32,134 bases of DNA from Candidatus Didemnitutus sp. (GTDB lineage Bacteria; Verrucomicrobiota; Verrucomicrobiia; Opitutales; Opitutaceae). The notes beneath the pieces are model-generated. The model was not told the origin of the DNA and did no database searches. It saw nothing but the letters and a program-made list of their open reading frames with translations. Shown piece by piece: positions 17,808 to 26,316 of this stretch. The stretch covers positions 1 through 32,134 of the forward strand of contig JAUXXD010000190.1 of NCBI GenBank assembly GCA_030681265.1, written 5' to 3'. The translations under genes and the position numbers were made by a program. Positions within the stretch are counted from its first letter, which is position 1; the number at the start of each line of letters is the position of its first letter.

Positions 17808-18271
17808 CAGGCAGCAGTGCGAGCGACTCCGGCGAGGAGTCCTTGTGTGCGATAGTGAGTGACGGCTTCCGCGGGAGCGGAGGCGTTGGCGAAGACAGCT
17901 GCGAGATGTTCACTGCGGGCTTCGAGCCATTCATCAAACACTTTTGCTTGGAGCAACGTAGCCGGGAAATCCTCTAAAAGGAAACCCGCATCGGGTTTGC
18001 GCGCCCAGAACCATTTGCGGAAAACCGCTAAGGTTAACTGCTCCGACATGGCAGAGCCACGTAGGAGAACCGCCGCGGCCTGTTGGCCGAGCGGAGTGCG
18101 TCGCGAAATCTCCTGTTGCACGAGAGAAGCAGGAGAGACGTGCTCAATTGAGAAAGAACGGGTTTGGTCTAAAAGAGCCGCCAGAGACGAATCGATTGAA
18201 CCTAAGACTATGATTTTCGCCTTGGCCGAAGCTAAGGCGGAAAAGGTGCTGGAGTCTTCAGCCCTCTTCAC
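17807..18271 (-). CDS. adenylate-kinase-like protein lacking catalytic motifs (putative Adk pseudoenzyme)
   Basis: Sits at the adk position between secY and map. Reads KIIVLGSIDSSLAALL...HVSPASLVQQEISRRTPLGQQAAAVLLRGSAMSEQLTLAVFRKW...PDAGFLLEDFPATLLQAKVFDEWL...HYRTQGLLAGVA, collinear with Adk. GTG at 18271 inferred as start; the ORF overlaps the map start as TGATG. Confidence 0.68.
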   Translation of the reverse strand: MKRAEDSSTFSALASAKAKIIVLGSIDSSLAALLDQTRSFSIEHVSPASLVQQEISRRTPLGQQAAAVLLRGSAMSEQLTLAVFRKWFWARKPDAGFLLEDFPATLLQAKVFDEWLEARSEHLAAVFANASAPAEAVTHYRTQGLLAGVARTAA

Positions 18272-18284
18272 TGATGTAAAGGAA

Positions 18285-19784
18285 TTAAAGAGCAAATTGG
18301 CGGACGGCCCATGCCGCGATGCCAACAAGGAGCATAACCAACATGAAACCAACCAGTTTCATCACGGTCGCGTCAGAAGCGGCTTCGCCGATGGTCATTT
18401 GCGGCGAGGTAGAGCGGCCGCGAATGCGTCCCTTTTTAAGGAAACCGTCGTAGTGGCGCTGCAACAGGAACGTCTCGATCTGGCGCATAGTGTCGAGGAT
18501 GACACCCACCGTGATGAGCATGCCCGTGCCACCGAAGAAATGGGCGATGCGCGGCGGAACTTGCAGTTGGAACAACAAGATGTCCGGAATGACCGCGATA
18601 ATCGTGAGGAAGCACGCACCCGCAAGCGTCAAGCGGGTCATGATGAAATCGAGGAAATTGGCCGTCGGCTCGCCGGGACGAACGCCGGGAATGTAGCCAC
18701 CGTATTTCTTCAAATCGTCAGCGACTTGGATCGGCTTGAACATAACCGACACCCAGAAATAGCTGAAGAACAGAATGAGTGACGCCATGATGGCGTAATA
18801 GATCCAATGTCCGCTGATCAAATTGTTGGCAAATTCGACGAGGAATTTGATATCGAATGCCGCGCCGAGCTGAGAAAAAATCTGCTGCGGGAAGAGTAAA
18901 ATCGCGCTGGCGAAAATCACGGGCATGACGCCCGAGTAGTTGACCTTGAGCGGCAGGAACGAGCTTTGGCCCCCATAGACTTTCTGCCCCACAACTCGCT
19001 TGGCGTATTGCACCGGAATTTTGCGCTGGCCTTGTGTGACGGCGATGATGCCCATCGTGACGACGAGGAACAAACCGCCCATTAGGACCGCTTGCGGCAA
19101 TCCGAGTTTCGCCACACCGACCGGTGCGAAGAAGAGCTGGTAGGTCGCGGCAGCGGCGCCGGGGACGTCGGCGATAATACCGATCGTGATCAACAGCGAG
19201 ACGCCGTTACCGATGCCGCGTTGGGTGATTTGCTCACCGAGCCACATCATCAACAGGGTGCCCGCCGTGAGAAAAATCGTGGACTGAAGGAGGAACATCG
19301 TTTTGCCGACGAGCACGATGTGGCCGTATTGATTGATATCGTAGCCCGGGAAGAGGCGACCCGGATTCTCCAGCGCGAGAATCAGCAAGGCACCTTGCAC
19401 CACGCAGATGATCACCGTGAGGTAACGCGTGTATTGGGTCAGCTTTTGGCGACCGGTATCACCTTCCTGTTGCAAACGGCTCAAGGTCGGAACGACCGCC
19501 GTCATCAATTGGAAGATAATCGACGCACTGATGTAGGGCATGATGCCCAACGCGCAGACTGCGCCCTTGAGGAGCGCGCCACCCGTGAACATGTTGTAGA
19601 GACCCACGAGCGCACCACCGCCACCGGCGGTTTGGTCCGCGAAAAACTGCATCAGCGGCTTCGGGTCGATACCGGGCAGCGGGATGTGGGCGCCGACGCG
19701 TGCCACGAAGAGCAGCGCGAGGGTGTAGAGAATCCGCGAGCGCAGCTCGGGGATTTTCATCGAATTCGTGAAGGCGGAAAACAC
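18285..19784 (-). CDS. secY: preprotein translocase subunit SecY
   Basis: MFSAFTNSMKIPELRSRILYTLALLFVARVGAHIPLPGID...; ~10 TM helices; LQQEGDTGRQKLTQYTRYLT, VRPGEPTANFLDFIMTRLTLAGA. Confidence 0.98.
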   Translation of the reverse strand: MFSAFTNSMKIPELRSRILYTLALLFVARVGAHIPLPGIDPKPLMQFFADQTAGGGGALVGLYNMFTGGALLKGAVCALGIMPYISASIIFQLMTAVVPTLSRLQQEGDTGRQKLTQYTRYLTVIICVVQGALLILALENPGRLFPGYDINQYGHIVLVGKTMFLLQSTIFLTAGTLLMMWLGEQITQRGIGNGVSLLITIGIIADVPGAAAATYQLFFAPVGVAKLGLPQAVLMGGLFLVVTMGIIAVTQGQRKIPVQYAKRVVGQKVYGGQSSFLPLKVNYSGVMPVIFASAILLFPQQIFSQLGAAFDIKFLVEFANNLISGHWIYYAIMASLILFFSYFWVSVMFKPIQVADDLKKYGGYIPGVRPGEPTANFLDFIMTRLTLAGACFLTIIAVIPDILLFQLQVPPRIAHFFGGTGMLITVGVILDTMRQIETFLLQRHYDGFLKKGRIRGRSTSPQMTIGEAASDATVMKLVGFMLVMLLVGIAAWAVRQFAL

Positions 19785-19894
19785 GGGTGAGGAGAGTCGG
19801 GTTGTGAATGCGGTCGTTCGGGTTTCCGGAATTGCTCAGAGAGTCGGTGGACGGCTCTGCGCGACTGGGCGGAAACGAAGCGGGACAGAGGAGC

Positions 19895-20338
19895 TCAAGC
19901 GACAATCGCCTGACCACCGGCCTTTTCAATCTTCGCCTTGGCGGAGTCGGAGAACTTCGCGGCGGTGACCTTGAAGCTGCGTGTCACTTCGCCGTTGCCC
20001 AAAATCTTGAGCAATGCGCCGGGACGAACGAAGCCAGCCTTGGCCAACACATCGATGTTCACGTCGGAGACGTCTGCCGCGAGCTTGTCGAGATCGGAGA
20101 CGTTGACGACCGCATAGCTGGTGCGGAAGTTGTAGTTGTTAAAGCCGCGGTGCGGGAGCTTACGGTAAAGGGGCATTTGGCCGCCTTCGAAACCGGGGCG
20201 GATTGAGCCGCCGGAACGAGCACTTTGGCCTTTGCCGCCGCGACCGGAGGTTTTGCCGTGGCCGCTACCTTCGCCGCATCCGACGCGCTTGCGACGGTGG
20301 ACAGCACCTTTGACGTTCTTGAGAGTGTGGAGACGCAT
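19895..20338 (-). CDS. rplO: 50S ribosomal protein L15
   Basis: MRLHTLKNVKGAVHRRKRVGCGEGSGHGKTSGRGGKGQSARSGGSIRPGFEGGQMPLYRKLPHRGFNN. Confidence 0.97.
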   Translation of the reverse strand: MRLHTLKNVKGAVHRRKRVGCGEGSGHGKTSGRGGKGQSARSGGSIRPGFEGGQMPLYRKLPHRGFNNYNFRTSYAVVNVSDLDKLAADVSDVNIDVLAKAGFVRPGALLKILGNGEVTRSFKVTAAKFSDSAKAKIEKAGGQAIVA

Positions 20339-20360
20339 GATCTAGGATTCCTGATTTTGG

Positions 20361-20392
20361 GTCGCCGCCCTCCCCTTTTCGGGTCGGGCGAC
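20361..20392 (-). other. intercistronic hairpin between rpsE and rplO
   Basis: GTCGCC (20361-20366) pairs with GGCGAC (20387-20392) with additional inner CCC/GGG complementarity; lies where rpmD is usually encoded. Confidence 0.5.
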
Positions 20393-20406
20393 TCGGATTG
20401 ATTTAA

Positions 20407-20916
20407 TTAGCTGCGTGCCGCTTTGAAGTCTTCCGCGAGACGGAGCTTGCGGAGACCGGCGAGCGTGGCGTTGACGACGGCGATGTGGTTCTTGGAACCC
20501 ATCGACTTCGTGAGCACGTTCTTGACGCCAGCAGCTTCGAGGACGGCGCGGACGCCGCCGCCGGCGATGAGACCGGTGCCGGTCGTTGCGGGGCGCAAGA
20601 AGACTTTGCCGCCGTCATAGACGCCGAGGACTTCGTGCGGGATGGTGTCGCCGCGCAATTTCACGGGGAGCATCCGTTTTTTAGCGGATTCGGTCGCTTT
20701 ACGGATAGCCTCGGGGACTTCCTTGGCCTTGCCGTAGCCGATGCCCACGCTGCCCTTGCCATCTCCGACAACGGAGAGAGCGGAGAAGCTGAAGCGACGG
20801 CCACCTTTCACCACCTTGGCGCAGCGATTGATGAAGACGACCTTCTCGATCATGCCGGAATCAACGGCGTTAGCGCCGCCGAAACCGGAATTATTGGATC
20901 TGTTGTTATAAGCCAT
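20407..20916 (-). CDS. rpsE: 30S ribosomal protein S5
   Basis: [51 protein letters not shown]...[29 protein letters not shown]. Confidence 0.97.
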   Translation of the reverse strand: MAYNNRSNNSGFGGANAVDSGMIEKVVFINRCAKVVKGGRRFSFSALSVVGDGKGSVGIGYGKAKEVPEAIRKATESAKKRMLPVKLRGDTIPHEVLGVYDGGKVFLRPATTGTGLIAGGGVRAVLEAAGVKNVLTKSMGSKNHIAVVNATLAGLRKLRLAEDFKAARS

Positions 20917-20925
20917 GGGCGGTGT

Positions 20926-21291
20926 TTAGAATTGGAGTCCGCCTTCGCGTGCTGCGTCGGCAAAAGTCTTGACGCGGCCGTGGTAGAGGCGGCCGTTACG
21001 ATCGAATACGACCGAAGTGATGCCGGCGGCTTTCGCCTTTTCGGCGAAGGCGGTGCCAAGAGCCTTGGCGCCAGCGAGGTTGCTCTTCGCGCTGCCCTTG
21101 CGAATCTCGGCATCGAGGGTCGACAGGAATGCGATGGTCTTGCCGGCATCATCATCGACCGCTTGCGCGTAGATGTGCTTGCCAGAAAACTTGACGGTGA
21201 GGCGCGGGCGGGCAGCGGTGCCGGACACGAGCTTGCGAATACGCCATTTGCGCTTCTGCAGCAAAATGGCTTTTTGAATCGTATTGGACAT
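20926..21291 (-). CDS. rplR: 50S ribosomal protein L18
   Basis: RKWRIRKLVSGTAARPRLTVKFSGKHIYAQAVDDDAGKTIAFLST...VVFDRNGRLYHGRVKTFADAAREGGLQF. Confidence 0.97.
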   Translation of the reverse strand: MSNTIQKAILLQKRKWRIRKLVSGTAARPRLTVKFSGKHIYAQAVDDDAGKTIAFLSTLDAEIRKGSAKSNLAGAKALGTAFAEKAKAAGITSVVFDRNGRLYHGRVKTFADAAREGGLQF

Positions 21292-21318
21292 GGGATTTCG
21301 GCCTTGAGGTTAGCGCGG

Positions 21319-21864
21319 TTAGGCGACGGTTTTGCCTTCCTTGCGACGGACACGCTCGGCGTGCTCGCCGACGATGCGCACGCCCTTGCCCTTGTAAGGC
21401 TCCGGCGGGTAGTAAGCGCGGATTTCGGCGGTGACTTGACCGACCATTTGCTTATCGGCGCCTTCGATCTTCAACTTGGTGCCGTCAGTGACAGTCACCT
21501 TCACTCCAGCAGGGATGTCGTGGAGGATCGGGTGGGAATAGCCGAGGGCGAGATCAAGTTGGTTGCCCTTGAGGACGGCCTTGAAGCCGACGCCTTGGAT
21601 TTCCAATTCCTTGAGGTAGCCGACACTGGCCCCCTTCACCATGCCGTCGATCACGGAACGGACCGTGCCAGACATGGCGCGGGAAAAGCGGGAAGCCTCC
21701 AACGGTGCAACGTGGATGGTTTTGTCCTTCATCTCGATCTTGACGACCGGAGCGAAGATTTTGCTGATTTTTCCCTTCGGGCCTTCGACGGAGACGGTGG
21801 TGCCGTTGATGTCGACCTTGACCTTATCGGGAATTAAAACGGGTTGTTTGCCAATTCTGCTCAT
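21319..21864 (-). CDS. rplF: 50S ribosomal protein L6
   Basis: MSRIGKQPVLIPDKVKVDINGTTVSVEGPKGKIS...YYPPEPYKGKGVRIVGEHAERVRRKEGKTVA. Confidence 0.98.
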   Translation of the reverse strand: MSRIGKQPVLIPDKVKVDINGTTVSVEGPKGKISKIFAPVVKIEMKDKTIHVAPLEASRFSRAMSGTVRSVIDGMVKGASVGYLKELEIQGVGFKAVLKGNQLDLALGYSHPILHDIPAGVKVTVTDGTKLKIEGADKQMVGQVTAEIRAYYPPEPYKGKGVRIVGEHAERVRRKEGKTVA

Positions 21865-21876
21865 GATGTAGGCTCC

Positions 21877-22269
21877 TTACCAGACGGTGCAGACGAGTTC
21901 GCCACCGAGTTTGTTGCGGCGAGCATCCTGGTCCTTCATGAGGCCCTTGGACGTCGACACGATGGCCATACCGAGGCCGTTGAGGACGCGGGGCAAATCG
22001 GAGTAACCGAGATAGCGGCGGCGGCCGGGGGTGGATTCGCGCTTGATGCCGACGAGCACGGGCGTGCTGTCGACATACTTCATCGCGACGATGAGAGTCT
22101 TGTGGCCGCGCTCGTCGGTGCCGGTGGTGACTCCGTTGATGAAGCCTTCGGCTTTGAGGATCGTCGCGAGACTCTCCTTCATGGTGGAATGCGGCGAAAC
22201 GCACTGGGCGAGACCGGCCTTCGACGCATTGCGGAGGCGGGTCAGAAAATCACTGATCGGGTCTGTCAT
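21877..22269 (-). CDS. rpsH: 30S ribosomal protein S8
   Basis: MTDPISDFLTRLRNASKAGLAQCVSPHSTMKESLATILKAEGFI...STSKGLMKDQDARRNKLGGELVCTVW. Confidence 0.97.
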   Translation of the reverse strand: MTDPISDFLTRLRNASKAGLAQCVSPHSTMKESLATILKAEGFINGVTTGTDERGHKTLIVAMKYVDSTPVLVGIKRESTPGRRRYLGYSDLPRVLNGLGMAIVSTSKGLMKDQDARRNKLGGELVCTVW

Positions 22270-22329
22270 GGATGGATGTTGTTGAGTGCGGCGGCGCGGG
22301 TCATATCCGACTCCCGCGAGCCAAAGGGT

Positions 22330-22635
22330 TTACCAGGATGATTTGGTCACGCCGGGGATTTTGCCGGCGAGAGCAAGTTCGCGGAAAGTGAGGCGGGACA
22401 CGCCATACTTGCGTTTAAAGCCACGCGGGCGACCGCTCATGGAGCAGCGGTTGCGGATGCGGACCTTGGAGGAGTTGCGGGGAAGCTTTTGGAGCTGCTT
22501 TTGCGCCGCATGGAAATCGTCGTCGGTCGTAGCCGGGTTGACGAGGATCGCTTTGAGTTCGGCGCGCTTGGCGGCGAACTTTTCAGTGAGGCGTTGGCGC
22601 TTCTTGTTGCGTTCGATGGCTGATGTTTTCGGCAT
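22330..22635 (-). CDS. rpsN: 30S ribosomal protein S14 (long, zinc-independent type)
   Basis: 101 aa; [40 protein letters not shown]; no CxxC...CxxC zinc motif. Confidence 0.97.
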   Translation of the reverse strand: MPKTSAIERNKKRQRLTEKFAAKRAELKAILVNPATTDDDFHAAQKQLQKLPRNSSKVRIRNRCSMSGRPRGFKRKYGVSRLTFRELALAGKIPGVTKSSW

Positions 22636-22647
22636 GGCGCGTAAAAA

Positions 22648-23232
22648 TTAGGCTGCGGTGGTCTTGGGAGCGGCGCCTTCGATGCGGCGGAAGGGCATGC
22701 CGAGGAGGCGGAGGAGTTCACGCCCTTCGTCGTCAGAGCTGGCGGTGGTCACGATCGTGACGTCGAGGCCCATTTGGCGCTTGGCGTTTTCGACCATGAT
22801 TTCCGGGAAGATGGTGAAGTCGGTGATACCGATGTTATAGTTGCCTTGGCCATCGAGCTTGCTCGAGACACCACGAAAATCGCGGATGGTCGGGAGGCCG
22901 ACAGCGAGGAGGCGCATGAGAAAGTTCCACATGTTGACGCCGCGCAGCGTGACGCTGCAGCCGACAACTTGACCTTGGCGCAATTTGAAATTCGCGATAG
23001 CCTTGCGGGACTTATTCAGCAGCGGCTTCTGGCCAGCGATAAGTGCCATGTCGCGCGCGGTATCGGCGATTTGGTTCTTATCGGCGGTCGAGGAGATGCC
23101 GGTGTTGAGCACAATCTTGGTCAGTTTCGGGACCTGGTGCTTGTTCTTGTAGTTGCGCGACGCCATGAGGGCGGGCACGACCTGTTCGAGGTAGGTCTGC
23201 TGCAACGGGGGGAGAATCTTTTTCTGAGTCAT
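22648..23232 (-). CDS. rplE: 50S ribosomal protein L5
   Basis: MTQKKILPPLQQTYLEQVVPALMASRNYKNKHQVPKLTKIVLNTGI...GITDFTIFPEI; ATG at 23232 preferred over the ORF start at 23262. Confidence 0.97.
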   Translation of the reverse strand: MTQKKILPPLQQTYLEQVVPALMASRNYKNKHQVPKLTKIVLNTGISSTADKNQIADTARDMALIAGQKPLLNKSRKAIANFKLRQGQVVGCSVTLRGVNMWNFLMRLLAVGLPTIRDFRGVSSKLDGQGNYNIGITDFTIFPEIMVENAKRQMGLDVTIVTTASSDDEGRELLRLLGMPFRRIEGAAPKTTAA

Positions 23233-23271
23233 TTTGAATAGGCCCGGTTTCCGAGCGGGCAAAGGACGGCG

Positions 23272-23550
23272 TTAGCTCTTAGCGGCTTCCGTGGGTTTCT
23301 TGGCGCGTTTCGAGGCGTCGAAGCGCGATTGGAGCATGAGGTTCGAGATTTGAACCGAACCTTCGCGCTCAGCGATTTTGCCCTGGGGATTTTCCTGGGA
23401 CTTTTTCAAGTGCCGCTTGATCATCGCGACGCCTTCAACGACGGCGCGTTGCTTGGCGGGGAGGATTTCGAGGACCTTGCCGGACTTGCCCTTGTGGGCG
23501 CCGGAGATGACGACGACTGCGTCGTTTTTCTTGATGTGAAATTTTTGCAT
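23272..23550 (-). CDS. rplX: 50S ribosomal protein L24
   Basis: MQKFHIKKNDAVVVISGAHKGKSGKVLEILPAKQRAVVEGVAMIKRHLKKSQENPQGKIAEREGSVQISNLML. Confidence 0.96.
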   Translation of the reverse strand: MQKFHIKKNDAVVVISGAHKGKSGKVLEILPAKQRAVVEGVAMIKRHLKKSQENPQGKIAEREGSVQISNLMLQSRFDASKRAKKPTEAAKS

Positions 23551-23552
23551 GG

Positions 23553-23918
23553 TCAGAGGACCTCCGGTGCGAGGGAGATGATCTTCATGTAGTTTTTCGC
23601 GCGCAGTTCGCGAGCGACGGGGCCGAAGATACGGGTGCCCTTGGGATTGCCGTCTTCGCCGATGATGACGATGGCGTTGCTGTCAAAGCGGAGGTAGCTG
23701 CCGTCGGTGCGACGGAGCGGAGCGCGGGTGCGAACGATGACGGCCTTGTGGACTTCGCCCTTCTTTACGGTCGCGTCGGTGCTGCTCTCTTTGATGTTCA
23801 CGGTGATGATATCACCCACATGAGCGTAGAAGGAGGGATGGCCGATTTTGCCGATCATCGACGCGCGGCGCGCGCCGGTGTTGTCGGCAATATCGAGGAT
23901 GGAACGCATCTGGATCAT
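23553..23918 (-). CDS. rplN: 50S ribosomal protein L14
   Basis: [26 protein letters not shown]...[50 protein letters not shown]. Confidence 0.98.
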   Translation of the reverse strand: MIQMRSILDIADNTGARRASMIGKIGHPSFYAHVGDIITVNIKESSTDATVKKGEVHKAVIVRTRAPLRRTDGSYLRFDSNAIVIIGEDGNPKGTRIFGPVARELRAKNYMKIISLAPEVL

Positions 23919-23938
23919 AACGATGTTCTCCGTAAAGG

Positions 23939-24298
23939 TTAGGCCTTGGGGGCCGCGGCTTGGTTAGCCTTGGTGGTCTTGGTGGGCACGATGGCGGCCA
24001 CGTCGGTTTCCGTCACAGCGGCACCGAGCGGAGCGATCGCGGCTTGCACCACGCGCACGATGCGCCAGCGCTTGAGGCGGCTAATCGGGCGGGTCTCCAT
24101 GACCTCGACCTTATCACCGACGTTGGACTCGTTCTTCTCGTCGTGGACGTGGAGGACGGTCTTGCGGTTGATGACTTTGCCGTAAAGTGGGTGAGGAGTC
24201 TTGTAAGGGACGGTGACCTTGACGGACTTGTCGCCCATCTTGGAGCTGACAAAGCCGAGCTCGGTCTTGCGGGCGGCGTGACGTTGATGTGTAGACAT
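23939..24298 (-). CDS. rpsQ: 30S ribosomal protein S17 with a C-terminal extension
   Basis: [70 protein letters not shown] followed by ~35 extra residues. Confidence 0.95.
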   Translation of the reverse strand: MSTHQRHAARKTELGFVSSKMGDKSVKVTVPYKTPHPLYGKVINRKTVLHVHDEKNESNVGDKVEVMETRPISRLKRWRIVRVVQAAIAPLGAAVTETDVAAIVPTKTTKANQAAAPKA

Positions 24299-24321
24299 GG
24301 GCGGTGGCGGTTAACGCGCGC

Positions 24322-24525
24322 TTAAGCGGCGGTCGTCTTGGAATTGTTCTCGGTGAGGATGGTCTCGAGGCGAGCGATGTCTTTGCGGAGAACGCGGATC
24401 ATGTGGGGCTTCTCGACTTGACCGGTGTGCTTGCGCAAACGCAGTTGGAGGAGCTCGTTTCGAGTGTCGCGGAGCTTGGTGGTGATCTCGACGGGCGAGA
24501 GTTGGCGGATTTCCTTGGAAGTCAT
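24322..24525 (-). CDS. rpmC: 50S ribosomal protein L29
   Basis: [59 protein letters not shown]. Confidence 0.96.
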   Translation of the reverse strand: MTSKEIRQLSPVEITTKLRDTRNELLQLRLRKHTGQVEKPHMIRVLRKDIARLETILTENNSKTTAA

Positions 24526-24544
24526 GGTGACGGTCTCCTCTGAA

Positions 24545-24970
24545 TTATTGGGCCAGACCTTCGCGGACGATGAATCGGCAACGGAAGGGCAGTTTGGCGT
24601 CAGCGAGGCGGAAGGCCTCTTTGGCGATGGTAAGTGACACGCCGGCGAGCTCGAAGAGCACAGCGCCTGGCCTGATCACAGCTACGTAGAATTCGACTGG
24701 TCCCTTACCTTGCCCCATGCGCACTTCGGCTGGTTTCTTGGTAACGGGTTTGTGCGGGAAAACGCGGATCCACAATTTGCCCTTGCGCTTAAGATGGCGG
24801 GCAATGGTGACGCGGGCGGCCTCAATTTGGCGACCGGTCATAGGACCACGGGAGAGGGATTGCAGGCCAAATTCACCGAAAGCGAGCGTGTTACCGCGCT
24901 TGGCATTGCCGGCGCGAGAACCCTTGAAGGTCTTACGGTATTTGGTGCGTGAGGGAGAAAGAGTGGACAT
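24545..24970 (-). CDS. rplP: 50S ribosomal protein L16
   Basis: [90 protein letters not shown]. Confidence 0.98.
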   Translation of the reverse strand: MSTLSPSRTKYRKTFKGSRAGNAKRGNTLAFGEFGLQSLSRGPMTGRQIEAARVTIARHLKRKGKLWIRVFPHKPVTKKPAEVRMGQGKGPVEFYVAVIRPGAVLFELAGVSLTIAKEAFRLADAKLPFRCRFIVREGLAQ

Positions 24971-25013
24971 GGCTTTTAGTTAGCTAGGTGCACGGAGCGG
25001 TGGCTCAGAGCAA

Positions 25014-25643
25014 TTAGTTGGTTTCGTCCTTTTTGCAGATCCAGCACTTGACGCCGATCTTACCCCAGAGGGTGCGGGCTTCAGCGAAGCCGTAATCGAT
25101 GTTTTCGCGCAGCGTGTGCAGCGGAATACGACCCTGGCGCTGCCATTCGCGGCGCGCGATATCAGCGCCACCCAGGCGGCCAGAGCATTGGATTTTGATA
25201 CCGTCGACGCCGAGGGACATGGCGATTTGAACGGACTTCTTGATGGCGCGGCGGAAAGCCACGCGGCGCTCGAGTTGGAGTGCGACGTTTTCCGCGACCA
25301 GCTGGGCGTCGGTCTCGGGTTTCTTCACCTCTTGGATATCAAGGAGGATTTCCTTGCCGGTGAGTTTGCCGAGTTGAACCTTCATGTTATCCACTTCCTG
25401 ACCCTTCTTGCCGATGACAATGCCGGGGCGGGCGGTGAAAATCTTGACGCGGACGCGGTTACCGGCGCGCTCGATGAAGATGCGCGGCACGGAGGCCTGC
25501 TTGAGCTTTTCCATCAGCTTCTCACGGATGATTTGATCCTCGAGGAGGAGCTTGGCGAAGTCCTTCTTGCGGGCGAACCAGCGAGATTGCCAGTTACGGC
25601 GGACGGCGAGGCGGAAACCGGTTGGGTTTGTTTTTTGTCCCAT
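25014..25643 (-). CDS. rpsC: 30S ribosomal protein S3
   Basis: [43 protein letters not shown]...[17 protein letters not shown]...[33 protein letters not shown]. Confidence 0.98.
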   Translation of the reverse strand: MGQKTNPTGFRLAVRRNWQSRWFARKKDFAKLLLEDQIIREKLMEKLKQASVPRIFIERAGNRVRVKIFTARPGIVIGKKGQEVDNMKVQLGKLTGKEILLDIQEVKKPETDAQLVAENVALQLERRVAFRRAIKKSVQIAMSLGVDGIKIQCSGRLGGADIARREWQRQGRIPLHTLRENIDYGFAEARTLWGKIGVKCWICKKDETN

Positions 25644-25655
25644 AACAGAGTGTGG

Positions 25656-25994
25656 TTAGGCTTTGCTGTCCGAGAGGACGATGCGGAGGTGTGACATGCG
25701 TTTTACGCGCGGCTTAGCCGAGCCTTTCGCGCCGGCCTTAAAACGTTTGAGGACCGGGCCGTTCTCAACGAGGGCGCGGTGCACGAACAGCTTGTCGGCA
25801 GAGAGATTGTGATTGTTTTCCGCGTTCGCGATGGCGCTTTTGAGCGTCTTGGCGAGGAGGCGGGCGGATTTGCGCGGGATGAGTGTGACCATGTCGAGGG
25901 CCTCGGACGCAGGGCGGCCTTGGATCTCGTTGGCGACTTCACGCACCTTCTTGGGTGACATGCGCGCGTTGCGGGTAAGAGCTTGAATTTCCAT
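25656..25994 (-). CDS. rplV: 50S ribosomal protein L22
   Basis: MEIQALTRNARMSPKKVREVANEIQGRPASEALDMVTLIPRKSARLLAKTLKSAIANAENN...; ATG at 25994. The longer ORF extension overlaps rpsS out of frame. Confidence 0.96.
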   Translation of the reverse strand: MEIQALTRNARMSPKKVREVANEIQGRPASEALDMVTLIPRKSARLLAKTLKSAIANAENNHNLSADKLFVHRALVENGPVLKRFKAGAKGSAKPRVKRMSHLRIVLSDSKA

Positions 25995-26020
25995 TGTCGG
26001 ATTCCGGTTAGGCGCGGGCC

Positions 26021-26299
26021 TTAGATTTCCTTGCGGGTCATACCGCCGTGCGACTTGAAGGTGCGCGTAGGCGAGAATTCGCCAAGTTTGTGACCGACCA
26101 TGTTCTCGGTGACATAGACCGCGATGAAGGCCTTGCCGTTGTGAACACTGAAGGTGTGGCCGATAAATTCCGGCGTGATGGTCGAGCGTCGGCTCCAAGT
26201 TTGGATGGGCTTGCGAGCACCACCGATCTTGGCCGCCTTCTGGATTTTTTCCAGGAGGTGGTAATCGACGAAGAAACCTTTCTTGATTGAACGAGCCAT
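26021..26299 (-). CDS. rpsS: 30S ribosomal protein S19
   Basis: [22 protein letters not shown]...[54 protein letters not shown]. Confidence 0.98.
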   Translation of the reverse strand: MARSIKKGFFVDYHLLEKIQKAAKIGGARKPIQTWSRRSTITPEFIGHTFSVHNGKAFIAVYVTENMVGHKLGEFSPTRTFKSHGGMTRKEI

Positions 26300-26316
26300 G
26301 GGTGAGAGTCGTTAGC

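Noticed and set aside
19459-19929. 156-aa minus-strand ORF overlapping secY and the rplO-secY gap
   Set aside because: Alternative frame of secY (Arg/Pro-rich); no domain, and it overlaps an essential gene.
20485-21837. 450-aa plus-strand ORF opposite rpsE/rplR/rplF
   Set aside because: Shadow ORF of ribosomal genes; low-complexity translation without domain signal.
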